This document shows positions 1 to 8,940 of a DNA stretch of 64,000 nucleotides, piece after piece. The position numbers were made by a program, and so were the translations under genes. The stretch is taken from positions 1 through 64,000 of the forward strand of contig MEMA01000015.1 of NCBI GenBank assembly GCA_001767835.1. The letters run 5' to 3'. The notes under the pieces are model-generated. The model saw only the letters and a program-made list of their open reading frames with translations. It made no database searches and had not been told where the DNA came from. The number at the start of each line of letters is the position of its first letter. Within the stretch, counting starts at the first letter, position 1. Source of the stretch: Alphaproteobacteria bacterium GWC2_42_16 (lineage in GTDB: Bacteria > Pseudomonadota > Alphaproteobacteria > UBA9655).

Positions 1-17
1 CGAGCGGTTCCTATTCA

Positions 18-40
18 AACTCCCAGCTATGCTGGGAGTT
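18..40. other. Perfect 10-bp stem hairpin (AACTCCCAGC-TAT-GCTGGGAGTT)
   Basis: Inverted repeat read directly; no long T-run follows, so terminator function is uncertain. Confidence 0.5.
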
Positions 41-115
41 ATTGGCTTGTCATTTAATGGGAAAAAAATAATAATAACTTGAGAAAATTCATTACCTAAC
101 AAAGAAGAGGATTTT

Positions 116-601
116 ATGAAAAATCAAATTTTTAAATTCAGGGTTTCCATAGACAAGAGAATTTATCGGGTTTTAGAGGTAAAAGGGGGGATGAGCCTCT
201 ATAAATTCGCTGAAACAATCACCAAAGCTTATGATTTCTACTTTGACCATTGTTTTGGATTCTTTAATGTCACACAAGGAAACATTTTCGACAGCGAAGA
301 AGTCTATGAATTATTCACCGACTTGGAAGATTGTGAAAGCACTCCAGGGGCTAAGGGTGTCAAGAAAGAATATGTATCTGCTGTCTTTCACCCAGGAAAA
401 AAGATGACTTTTTATTTTGATTATGGAGATGACTGGCACTTTCTTACGGAATGTTTAGAAGTCAATGAGCCTAATTCCCAAAAAAAATATCCTCAAGTTG
501 TTGAGGCAAAAGGAAAAATTGAACAATATCCTATTTATGATGACGAGGATGAAGAAGACTTTGATGACGATGCGTTTGAGGAGGCCATAAATCAGCGTTA
601 A
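116..601 (+). CDS. Plasmid pRiA4b ORF-3-like family protein
   Basis: Family-like features: N-term 'FKFRVSIDKRIYRVLEV', 'TFYFDYGDDWHFLTECLEV', acidic tail. Confidence 0.7.
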   Translation: MKNQIFKFRVSIDKRIYRVLEVKGGMSLYKFAETITKAYDFYFDHCFGFFNVTQGNIFDSEEVYELFTDLEDCESTPGAKGVKKEYVSAVFHPGKKMTFYFDYGDDWHFLTECLEVNEPNSQKKYPQVVEAKGKIEQYPIYDDEDEEDFDDDAFEEAINQR

Positions 602-611
602 GAGTCATACC

Positions 612-665
612 CCAAGTCCTTAAAATTCGTAAAATGGAAATCCAAGAAGAGCTCGAGCAAGAAGA
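612..665 (+). pseudogene. Fragment of a gapR/DUF2312 paralogue
   Basis: 54 nt aligning to 1322-1375 inside the intact gapR ORF with 4 mismatches; first 29 nt identical; encodes VLKIRKMEIQEELEQEEF. Confidence 0.75.
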
Positions 666-693
666 ATTTCTGACCCCCTTCGATTCTTTCTTT

Positions 694-1023
694 TTAATAC
701 TGTCCACACTGCATGCCTATAGTTCCAGTACATTGTTTAGTCGTTGGGTCGTATTTAAACCACCAAGTACACCCTGCTCCCCCACAGCCATCATGGAATC
801 CAGAAGTGTTGACGTTACATTGCCAAGAACCGGGATGAGTCATCATGTCTTCAAGACAACATTGACCGCTACTATACGCTGGAGAACATTTATTGCCTGT
901 TGGACAAGGGCCTGGAAACGTCATCTTAGGGTATGGCGGTTTACAGGAAAGTTCAATATTTGCTAAGGCAGGTTTTTCAAGACATATAAAAAGTGCTAAT
1001 GATAAAATTGGAAAGAAGCGCAT
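694..1023 (-). CDS. Small secreted cysteine-rich protein
   Basis: Sec signal peptide (MRFFPILSLALFICLEKPALA), ten cysteines in the mature part, strong Shine-Dalgarno (AAGGAGG) upstream of ATG. Confidence 0.7.
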   Translation of the reverse strand: MRFFPILSLALFICLEKPALANIELSCKPPYPKMTFPGPCPTGNKCSPAYSSGQCCLEDMMTHPGSWQCNVNTSGFHDGCGGAGCTWWFKYDPTTKQCTGTIGMQCGQY

Positions 1024-1169
1024 AGCTATTCTCCTCCTTTTTTACAAGAGGATAACATCGAAGTGTTAACAAATTCTAAAGAAAAGAATAGGCGTTTGAA
1101 TCTTTGCTTGCCAAAGCTGTAAAACTCCCCCTATAAAAAGGAAGAGAATGAATGAAAAAGGAGAGTCTA

Positions 1170-1451
1170 ATGAGTCAAGTTGGTGGTGTTTCCTCGGCGC
1201 AGTTGAGATCTTTTGTTGAAAGAATTGAACGCCTTGAAGAGGAAAAAGCCGAAGTGAGCGCTCAAATTCGTGAGGTTTTTGGTGAAGCAAATGGCATGGG
1301 TTTTGATATTAAAATCCTTCGCCAAGTCCTTAAAATTCGTAAAATGGAAACCCAAGAACGGCTCGAGCAAGAAGAGCTTTTGGATCTTTACCTTTCGGCT
1401 TTGGGTATGGGAGAAACGCCTCCCAATGAGGAAGAGCTTACGGCAGCTTAG
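1170..1451 (+). CDS. gapR: DUF2312 family nucleoid-associated protein GapR
   Basis: Typical sequence 'LRSFVERIERLEEEKAEVSAQIREVFGEANGMGFDIKILRQVLKIRK'; start set at MSQVGG (ORF track starts at 1152). Confidence 0.9.
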   Translation: MSQVGGVSSAQLRSFVERIERLEEEKAEVSAQIREVFGEANGMGFDIKILRQVLKIRKMETQERLEQEELLDLYLSALGMGETPPNEEELTAA

Positions 1452-3126
1452 TTTTTTTCTTGGATCTTTCTAATTCAAGCCGTTCCTTGAGCCATTTTGT
1501 GGCCTTTTTTGCAGACATAGAACGACTGATATAATAGCCCTGAGCTATGTCACACCCCCACTGGTTTAAAAGGTTAAATTGGTTCCGTGTTTCAACGCCT
1601 TCAGCTGTAACTTCAAGATTCAACTGGTGGGCCAAAGAAATTCCATTTTTGACAATGGCTTCAGCGGCTTTGTTATGGGAAATTGATTGCACAAAAACCT
1701 TATCAAGCTTTATCCCGTTGATGGGAAGTTCAAAGAGGTATTGTTGCGAAGCCTGTCCTGTTCCAAAATCATCGATAAGAACTTTCATGCCAAGCTCTCG
1801 TAATTTTTTTATAGGCTCTACGATTGAAGACACACTGGTAGTAACAGCAGTTTCAGTTACCTCAATTTCGAGAAAGTGGGGAGAAAATTTTTGTGTCGAT
1901 AGTTTATCTTCCAAAATCTTGAAAAGAGTAGGGTTTAAAAAATTCCGGATGGAAAAATTAATGCTGACAGGAACTAAGATGCCTTCCTTGTACCACGCAC
2001 TCATTCGGCTAAGACTTGTCTCCACAACCCATTTTGTAAAGGGATTAATGAGAAGGGTACCTTCGATAAGAGGAATAAACTCATCGGGAGCAACGGGACC
2101 TAATAAGGAATCATTCCAACGAATAAGGGCTTCAAAACCCATAATTTTTTCTGTTTTAAGGAAAACCTTTGGTTGATATTCTAGAACGAAAGAGTTGTTT
2201 GCTAACGCTTCCTTTGCTCGATGGAGGATCATTAAGTTTCGTTCAGAAGTGAGGGAAATATTCTCATTAAAATAACTTATATGCTCTGCTTCCCTTGCCG
2301 ACAAATTAATGGCGATAAGGGCCTTGCGGATGAGATGGTCTAAGCTCTTATCGTCTTTAGGAAAGTTGGAAATGCCAAAACGCATCTCAACAAAAAGGGG
2401 AATAGAATTGACCTGGTAAGAAAGATCAGAGAGAGCCTCACATTTTTTTAAAATGTTCACGTATTGATTATCTTGAGAGGCAAGTATGACAAATCGATTG
2501 TTTTGAATATAACCAAGAATGCCATCTGTTCCAGTAACTTCTTTTAAGTGAGCTGACACTTGTTTGATAAGGGTACTGACTCCTTCTGACCCAATAGCTG
2601 TATTGATTTCTTGCATATGAAAAACTTCAATGACAATAACAGTAACTGCCGGGGATGAGGACGTTAATTCCAAAAATATCTTTGTGAGGCCATTAAGATT
2701 TGGCAACTCCGTAAGAGGATCTAGAGTATGTTTAATCTCTAATTCCTTAATATAGGATTTAAAGAAGAAGGCTCCCACACCTGCAAAACATCCGATGAGG
2801 CTAAACATAACAAGGCGTAAAAACCATGAAGCGAATGGATCATGTAAATCATATTCAATACTTGTCGGCATATGAGGCCCCATAAGGATGCCTGCTATGA
2901 CTCCTGTGAGGATGCCTCCCCACATGGAGAAAGTAAAGCCTGCAAGAAAAATAGGAATATAAAGAATATGAACGTAAGCATAAGCTGTCCCCCCCGTCCA
3001 TTCAACAAGTCTATCTCCTAAAAAGAGGAGAGAGAGAATAATAATCCCAACCAGAATTTTCATTCGATTGGTCGGGAAAACGAGTTTCTGAAAGGCATTT
3101 AAAAAAAGCATTTGGTTTGCTCTCAT
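1438..3126 (-). CDS. Membrane-anchored degenerate GGDEF + EAL domain protein (putative c-di-GMP phosphodiesterase)
   Basis: N-terminal TM segments; 'FEALIRW', 'DDFGTG', 'EGVET' EAL motifs; GGDEF site replaced by 'QNNRF'. Confidence 0.85.
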   Translation of the reverse strand: MRANQMLFLNAFQKLVFPTNRMKILVGIIILSLLFLGDRLVEWTGGTAYAYVHILYIPIFLAGFTFSMWGGILTGVIAGILMGPHMPTSIEYDLHDPFASWFLRLVMFSLIGCFAGVGAFFFKSYIKELEIKHTLDPLTELPNLNGLTKIFLELTSSSPAVTVIVIEVFHMQEINTAIGSEGVSTLIKQVSAHLKEVTGTDGILGYIQNNRFVILASQDNQYVNILKKCEALSDLSYQVNSIPLFVEMRFGISNFPKDDKSLDHLIRKALIAINLSAREAEHISYFNENISLTSERNLMILHRAKEALANNSFVLEYQPKVFLKTEKIMGFEALIRWNDSLLGPVAPDEFIPLIEGTLLINPFTKWVVETSLSRMSAWYKEGILVPVSINFSIRNFLNPTLFKILEDKLSTQKFSPHFLEIEVTETAVTTSVSSIVEPIKKLRELGMKVLIDDFGTGQASQQYLFELPINGIKLDKVFVQSISHNKAAEAIVKNGISLAHQLNLEVTAEGVETRNQFNLLNQWGCDIAQGYYISRSMSAKKATKWLKERLELERSKKKTKLP

Positions 3127-3140
3127 CCATTTCCATGGCT

Positions 3141-3509
3141 TTATTGTATACCGATTTGGTGCGCTTCAAAAACCTTTTGTTTTTTCTGTACGTAGGTCTG
3201 ATCCGGTTGGAGGAAAAACAATCGCTTGTACTTAAGGCAAAAAAACTTAGCGCCTTTCTGGCCTATACCTATGAGTTTATATCCTTTCAATTGGTGAATG
3301 GTTTGAGGTTGATAGAGCTGATGGTTGATCCAAAGGGACCAATGGTTTTCATCTGTGTAAATGAGTGAATTAAGGGATACGTTTTGTCTCTCCTCTTTTA
3401 AAGGGGTAAAATGATTCTGAATGACCTTAAGATCTGCTTCTGAAAAGAAAAGAGAGAGGAAAAGAAAAAGGTTCTTTTTCACGGCGTATCCTTTTTTAAC
3501 GTTGTCCAA
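3141..3509 (-). CDS. Small secretion/pilus-associated protein (GspC/PilP-like region suspected)
   Basis: N-terminal hydrophobic segment; 'SLIYTDENHWSLWINHQLYQP' HR-domain-like; position at the end of the gspE-F cluster. Confidence 0.45.
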   Translation of the reverse strand: MDNVKKGYAVKKNLFLFLSLFFSEADLKVIQNHFTPLKEERQNVSLNSLIYTDENHWSLWINHQLYQPQTIHQLKGYKLIGIGQKGAKFFCLKYKRLFFLQPDQTYVQKKQKVFEAHQIGIQ

Positions 3510-4051
3510 TCCAGAACAAGTTTTGCTATAATAAAGTGAGGTTTTTCCTGATTTCTAATGGCTAAAAGCGTGACTTCATTGATCTCAGCTTGACGGGAAA
3601 TGGTCATTTCATTGAGGGTGAGAATTCCTGGAAATTGCTTTTGTAGCTCTTCGAAAAATGAAAAAATCTCACTATCCAGCAGGCTTGCGCAGGTCCAAAT
3701 GATTTGAGTGTTTTTATAAGAATGTGTTTCATCCAAATCAAGGTCTTGTTCCGGCTCAAAACTATAGTCCACCATGTCAAAATGAGCACCTGTCTTCTCT
3801 AAAATGTTCTGGGCTAAGAGGCGGTTGGTTGGCGTTATCCATCCCTTTGTTTCTAAGAAGTGTAATTCATTTTCGTGGGCTTTAAGAAAGGCCATGTGCC
3901 TTTCTAGAGTGATCATTTCTTGCTGAAGATGAAGGTTTTCAGTAGTTGCGTTTGCAAATTTGTTTTGTGACTTTTGATAATACCACCCTGATACCAGTGA
4001 GAAGCAGCAACTCACTAAAAGAAGAATCCAGATAAGGGGGGCTTTTCTCAT
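3479..4051 (-). CDS. PilO/GspM-like single-pass membrane protein
   Basis: N-terminal TM followed by coiled coil; overlaps its neighbours in the secretion cluster. Confidence 0.45.
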   Translation of the reverse strand: MRKAPLIWILLLVSCCFSLVSGWYYQKSQNKFANATTENLHLQQEMITLERHMAFLKAHENELHFLETKGWITPTNRLLAQNILEKTGAHFDMVDYSFEPEQDLDLDETHSYKNTQIIWTCASLLDSEIFSFFEELQKQFPGILTLNEMTISRQAEINEVTLLAIRNQEKPHFIIAKLVLDWTTLKKDTP

Positions 4052-5346
4052 GGGATATAAAGCCGAATTTTTGCAGGGGGACGATTTTGTGTAAGGGAGG
4101 TTCTTTTTAAAGTTTCATGAGGGGCGCTGTTAAAGGGAGCTTCAATGACCTTAATCTCAGCATGAGGGAAAATGTATTTACACGTGACGAGAAACTTGTC
4201 GAATTGTGCAACAAGGTTCTCGAAAGATGTGTTTGCGATTGAAAGATCTAGCGTGATCTCGAGCTCTTGGTTCTGCTTTATGTTTAATTTTTCAAGCCTA
4301 AGAGAGTTTGTCCTAAAGAGACAGAAGAGTTTTTCTAAGACCTTATAAGAATACGTTCTTTTGGATTTTAAGTCGTGATAGTCATCAATAGCTTTTTGAA
4401 GATGAAGAATATCTTTATCCTTGAGAATCTTTTGTAAGGTTTTGAGACGAAACTTTGTTTTTTCTGCTTGGGATAAAAGTTTTATGCTTGCTTCCTCGTA
4501 GGCGTAAGTTTCATAAAGGAGAGCAGTATCAATACCAGTTAAAATCGCAAAGGCCATAAGGCTCCCTTTTTTGATCCACGTTTTTTTCAGGTGAAAGGGC
4601 TGTTCAATTCCCATCGAAGGACGTTTGCGAGAGAAGAAGTATTTAAGCACACTCTTTTCATTGTCGAGTTTTATTACATTTGGTTGGGAAAGAGGCATTT
4701 GATCAGTTAGCGTATAAACATGAAGTCCCTCATAAATATCAGGAAATCTGCGACTTAAAAAATGAAGGGAAGCTTTTACATCCGCTTTGGTATGAAAGGT
4801 GCGAGATAAAAGGAACCGCTTGTCCTTAAAAATCACATAGCGCGAGTCTTTTTCATTTATGGGGTAGAGGAGGAGGCGATAGGGGGCAGCAGATGAGATC
4901 TTCTCATCCAAGAAGAAGCCAATTTCAAAGGGAACAAAAAAAAGGCTTCCTCCTTTTTGAGGGCGTTCAAGAAACCATAAAAGCCAAGGCGTTAACGGAT
5001 CTCCATGGGGAATGTGGATCCATCTGAAATAAGATATCCCGTCCTGTCTTAGGAACTGGTATCCAGAAAAACTTTTGGGCGATTTCCATCCTTTTTTTTT
5101 ATGAAAAAGGTACTGTGCCCGCTCCCAAGGATAAAGTGGTGGTAAGGTTTCTTCATGGACGTATTGACCTTTTGTATCAATAAGAAAATGAAGCGAAAAT
5201 TTTGGAAAAGCTTTCAAAAAGTGAGATAAATTTTCCCCTGCCTTTTCAAATTCTCCTTCGCTCTGAAAAAGTTTTTCACACGCTTCATTGTAAAGGGTTA
5301 CTTCTAGGTCAGTAAGATGAATGAGGAGTTTTTCGCGCATTTTCAA
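4048..5346 (-). CDS. PilN/GspL-like protein
   Basis: Cytoplasmic domain + TM + coiled coil ('LLYETYAYEEASIKLLSQAEKTKFRLKTLQK'); 4-bp overlap with downstream gene. Confidence 0.5.
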   Translation of the reverse strand: MKMREKLLIHLTDLEVTLYNEACEKLFQSEGEFEKAGENLSHFLKAFPKFSLHFLIDTKGQYVHEETLPPLYPWERAQYLFHKKKGWKSPKSFSGYQFLRQDGISYFRWIHIPHGDPLTPWLLWFLERPQKGGSLFFVPFEIGFFLDEKISSAAPYRLLLYPINEKDSRYVIFKDKRFLLSRTFHTKADVKASLHFLSRRFPDIYEGLHVYTLTDQMPLSQPNVIKLDNEKSVLKYFFSRKRPSMGIEQPFHLKKTWIKKGSLMAFAILTGIDTALLYETYAYEEASIKLLSQAEKTKFRLKTLQKILKDKDILHLQKAIDDYHDLKSKRTYSYKVLEKLFCLFRTNSLRLEKLNIKQNQELEITLDLSIANTSFENLVAQFDKFLVTCKYIFPHAEIKVIEAPFNSAPHETLKRTSLTQNRPPAKIRLYIP

Positions 5347-6539
5347 TAATCTAGGGTTGAAAGAGTTTCATAAAGAGGCAAGAAAATGGAAGCGACAAGC
5401 CAAAAAAGTATAAGGGCAAAAAAGATAATCAAAAAAGGTTCGATGACGCTAATTAAATGGTCAACGCGTCTTTTAAGGGCAGTTTCAAGGGACTCTTTGA
5501 TATGGAGAAGTGATTTATCCAGACAACTTGTTTGTTCGCCTCGTGCAACCATCCGAATCATGAAAGAGGGAAATGCTTTGGCTTTTTCCATGGCTTGTGA
5601 GAGTGTTAATCCTTCTTTAATGAAGGTTTCCACAGAGATGATCGCCGTTGAGAGACTCCCGCCTTTTAGGGTTTCGCGTGTAATTTGTAGGGCTTCTAAT
5701 ATTTCTATTCCATTGTTAACGCTAAGTGAAAAAACATGAGAAAAACGTACGAGATTGATGCTCTTTCTTAAATGACCTAGGATCGGGAGACTCTCAAGAA
5801 GGGCGCCCTTCCAAAGACGTCCCTGAGGATGAAAATAAAAGACCCCAATGGAAGCACAACTTAAGAGGATAAGGAGGAGAAAAAGAACACAAGAGCGACT
5901 CTCAAGAAAGGTCGAGATATGAAGCAAAGCTTCTATAGACCAAGGAAGGGGTATAGAGGCCATGCTCATAAATTTGACAATTTCAGGGACCAGAAAAAAA
6001 AGAAAGCAGAAAATGAGAATTGTTAATACACCGGCAATAATAAGTGGATAGCGAAGGGCTTTGACTGTTTGAGCTTGAATATCATCGACCCATTCTAAAT
6101 GGTTGGTAAGATGAGCGTAGGTCTCACTCAGATGTCCTGTTTTCTCGCCAGCGGATATAAGGCCAACGACTGCACGGTCGAAGAGACGAGGGTGTTTTGC
6201 AAGGGCTTGTGAGAGGAGAAGACCTGCATTTACATTGTTTATGATTTCTTTGAGGACAGGTTGAAGTTGGCGAGATGGAAATGCCTTTGCGAGTTCTTCC
6301 AGACTTTCGATAAGGGAAACACCAGCCCTTTCAAATTGCTCTAAATGAAGACACATATCCCTTAAAGTTTTAGGGCTGAGCTTTTTCTTAAAAGGCCAGG
6401 AAAAATGAACGAAATAAGAAATTGGCGAGAGATGGCGTTCGTGAAAAAAGAGATTTAATACTGCGATGGACGAAGCCTCTATGACGCCTTTGTGAATAAT
6501 CCCATTAGGTCCGAGTGCCTTATAGCGAAAAAGGGTCAT
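5343..6539 (-). CDS. gspF: Type II secretion/type IV pilus inner-membrane protein GspF/PilC
   Basis: Two T2SSF domains; 'FERAGVSLIESLEELA', 'SVNNGIEILEALQI', 'VARGEQTSCLDKSL'. Confidence 0.85.
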   Translation of the reverse strand: MTLFRYKALGPNGIIHKGVIEASSIAVLNLFFHERHLSPISYFVHFSWPFKKKLSPKTLRDMCLHLEQFERAGVSLIESLEELAKAFPSRQLQPVLKEIINNVNAGLLLSQALAKHPRLFDRAVVGLISAGEKTGHLSETYAHLTNHLEWVDDIQAQTVKALRYPLIIAGVLTILIFCFLFFLVPEIVKFMSMASIPLPWSIEALLHISTFLESRSCVLFLLLILLSCASIGVFYFHPQGRLWKGALLESLPILGHLRKSINLVRFSHVFSLSVNNGIEILEALQITRETLKGGSLSTAIISVETFIKEGLTLSQAMEKAKAFPSFMIRMVARGEQTSCLDKSLLHIKESLETALKRRVDHLISVIEPFLIIFFALILFWLVASIFLPLYETLSTLDY

Positions 6540-8233
6540 GTGGGCTCCCTTAAATCAACAGCTCTTAAAACTTCTTCAAGGCTTGTATCGCCTTTTAAAA
6601 CACGGCGACGAGCCTCGTCTTTTAAAGGGGTGAAGCCCTTTTTTTGTGCTACTTGTAGAAGATGAAGGCGTGAGCTTGTCGTCAACAAAAGCTCGTCAAG
6701 CTCTCCATCAAAAACAAGACTTTCAGCAATAGCCAACCGGCCTTGGTAGCCTGTTCCTCGACAGAGAGAACAGCCTTGGGATACAAAAAAAGATTTTTGA
6801 GATGACATTTTGAGTAAATTTGCTTCCTCTGGTGTGCTTTTTCTCTCGCGTTTGCAAGAAAAGCACAATTTACGTACAAGACGTTGGGCAATGATTCCCA
6901 TGAGGGATCCTGCGAGCATAGCTCGTGTTAAGCCTAAATCAACCAGACGAGGGATGGCTCCTAAAGCATCATTAGTATGGAGCGTTGAAAAGACTTGATG
7001 GCCTGTCATAGCTGCGCGTAAGGCCATTTGAGCGGTGCCCGAATCTCGAATTTCTCCGATAAGAATGATGTCTGGATCCTGACGTAAAATAGAACGGACA
7101 CCCTCAGCAAAATTCATTCTCCCCTCATCGCGGACATCAGATTGACGAATGAGTGGAAGTTGGTACTCAACGGGCTCTTCAAGGGTCATGATATTAATAT
7201 GAGGGGTGCTTATATGGCTGAGCATAGAATAAAGGGAGGTGGTTTTGCCGCATCCGGTGGGCCCTGTGATAATCAACATTCCATCGGGACGCCTTAAGGC
7301 CGTTTTAATTTGGGAGATAAGGTTTTCCGAATACCCTAATTCATCTAGAGTCATGAGGGAACGGGACTTATCAAGGATGCGAATAACAACATTTTCGCCA
7401 TAAATGGTAGGGTGGGAAGCCACGCGAAGGTCAACCTCTCGGGCGCCAACAGTGAAGGTCATCCGGCCATTTTGGGGGCGACGGGATTCAGCGATATTCA
7501 TCTCGGCCATTACCTTTAACCGAACGCAGATAGCTGGCCAATAGGAGGAGTGGAAAGTGCAAATTTGGGAAAGGATACCATCAAGGCGATAGCGCAGGCG
7601 CATAAAAGATCCTTCTGGCTCAAAATGAATATCTGATGCCTTTAGCTTGATGGCATCCACAAGGATTGCATTCACCAAACGCGAGGGAGAACTTTCAAGT
7701 CCATCTTTTATTTCTTTTGAAGAGGGACTAGCTTCCACTTCCTTCAATAAGCCTTGGATTGAGAGATCATAACCATAATAGCGGTCGAGGGCATCGTGAA
7801 CATCCGATTCAGGAGCGATGAGGGGGATCACCTCTTGAACACCTGAAATCTTATGACGAAGGTGGTCGAGGGCGGGGAGATTATAAACATCTGATATCGC
7901 AATGCGCAAAAGTCCCTCTTCAAAGGAAAGAGGAAGAAAACAAAAGGAGCGTGCCATATCTTCAGGAATCAATGTTCTTAGGGAGGGGTCGAGAAGTGTG
8001 GATTTGAGACAAATTTTCGCATAGCCACTTGTGATAGACAATGCCTCAGCTAACGCACCCTCACTTATAAACCCCAAATTAAGGAGACAATCCTCGAAAG
8101 GGATTTTACGAAGACGTTGCTCTTTTAAGGCAATATCTAGTTGATCAGATGAGAGAAAGCCTTTCTCTAAAAGCAATGAAGCTAAAGTTTGAGAGAAAGA
8201 CACATTCGACTGTTGAAATGCCTCAGGAGCCAT
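6536..8233 (-). CDS. gspE: Type II secretion/type IV pilus ATPase GspE/PilB
   Basis: Walker A 'ITGPTGCGKTTSLYS', Asp/His boxes 'SDIHFEP', 'RQDPDIILIGEIRD', CxxC...CxxC zinc site. Confidence 0.93.
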   Translation of the reverse strand: MAPEAFQQSNVSFSQTLASLLLEKGFLSSDQLDIALKEQRLRKIPFEDCLLNLGFISEGALAEALSITSGYAKICLKSTLLDPSLRTLIPEDMARSFCFLPLSFEEGLLRIAISDVYNLPALDHLRHKISGVQEVIPLIAPESDVHDALDRYYGYDLSIQGLLKEVEASPSSKEIKDGLESSPSRLVNAILVDAIKLKASDIHFEPEGSFMRLRYRLDGILSQICTFHSSYWPAICVRLKVMAEMNIAESRRPQNGRMTFTVGAREVDLRVASHPTIYGENVVIRILDKSRSLMTLDELGYSENLISQIKTALRRPDGMLIITGPTGCGKTTSLYSMLSHISTPHINIMTLEEPVEYQLPLIRQSDVRDEGRMNFAEGVRSILRQDPDIILIGEIRDSGTAQMALRAAMTGHQVFSTLHTNDALGAIPRLVDLGLTRAMLAGSLMGIIAQRLVRKLCFSCKRERKSTPEEANLLKMSSQKSFFVSQGCSLCRGTGYQGRLAIAESLVFDGELDELLLTTSSRLHLLQVAQKKGFTPLKDEARRRVLKGDTSLEEVLRAVDLREPT

Positions 8234-8329
8234 TCTTCTCCTCGTCTGTTTTTCTTATAAGAGAAAGGCTTTAATATTATATATGCTGAATCATATCAGC
8301 AAATTTTTATGTTTTAAATAGATAAAACG

Positions 8330-8929
8330 TTAAAAAATTTGTTGAATAAGATTTGGGCTTTCAAAGGTGAAAAGCTCCGAGGGTAAACTAATGTTTGACT
8401 TAACACTAGAGAGAATAACCCGCGTTTCAACTCCTTGGGGATCCACAATGCTCCATTCCTTTAAGCTGATGGGATTTTCTTGAAAGACAAGGGTAATATA
8501 CCCTGCCTCAGGTTCTGCGGTACGGATAAGGGTGACTTCTGTTGTTTTATCCTTAGCGACAACATTTGTGACGTCCACATCAGCCCCGCTAAAGAGGACA
8601 TGGGGGCGGAGGATAAAGGCTGCAGGTGTGTTTTCTAAGGAAACATAATCCACATGATCAGCCTCTCGATCCTTTGTGATCAACCATTTGCCATCAGCGA
8701 TGATGAGAAGGGGAGAGGGGGGATCATAGGTTAGACGCATTTTTCCAGGACGAGAGATGTGAATTTGTCCTGAAGCTGTTTGTCCAGAGCTGTTGATCTG
8801 GGTGAATCTTCCTGAAAGTGTTTTGAGGGAATTTAAATAGTTTTCAAAGCGTTGGGTCGTGTCAGCACTTGCTTCTTTAAAGGCAAGAAAAAAACAACAA
8901 AACACTACAAACAAAATTTTGACTTTCAT
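8330..8929 (-). CDS. lolA: Outer-membrane lipoprotein carrier protein LolA
   Basis: Signal peptide; 'LSGRFTQINSSGQTASGQIHISRPGKMRLTYDPP'. Confidence 0.85.
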   Translation of the reverse strand: MKVKILFVVFCCFFLAFKEASADTTQRFENYLNSLKTLSGRFTQINSSGQTASGQIHISRPGKMRLTYDPPSPLLIIADGKWLITKDREADHVDYVSLENTPAAFILRPHVLFSGADVDVTNVVAKDKTTEVTLIRTAEPEAGYITLVFQENPISLKEWSIVDPQGVETRVILSSVKSNISLPSELFTFESPNLIQQIF

Positions 8930-8940
8930 AGATATAACTC

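Noticed and set aside
634-966. Plus-strand ORF of 110 aa
   Set aside because: Lies opposite the cysteine-rich secreted gene, which has a signal peptide and strong SD; its start comes from the gapR fragment
8286-8303. TGCTGA-ATCATA-TCAGCA hairpin between lolA and gspE
   Set aside because: Short stem without a convincing T-run in the direction of transcription
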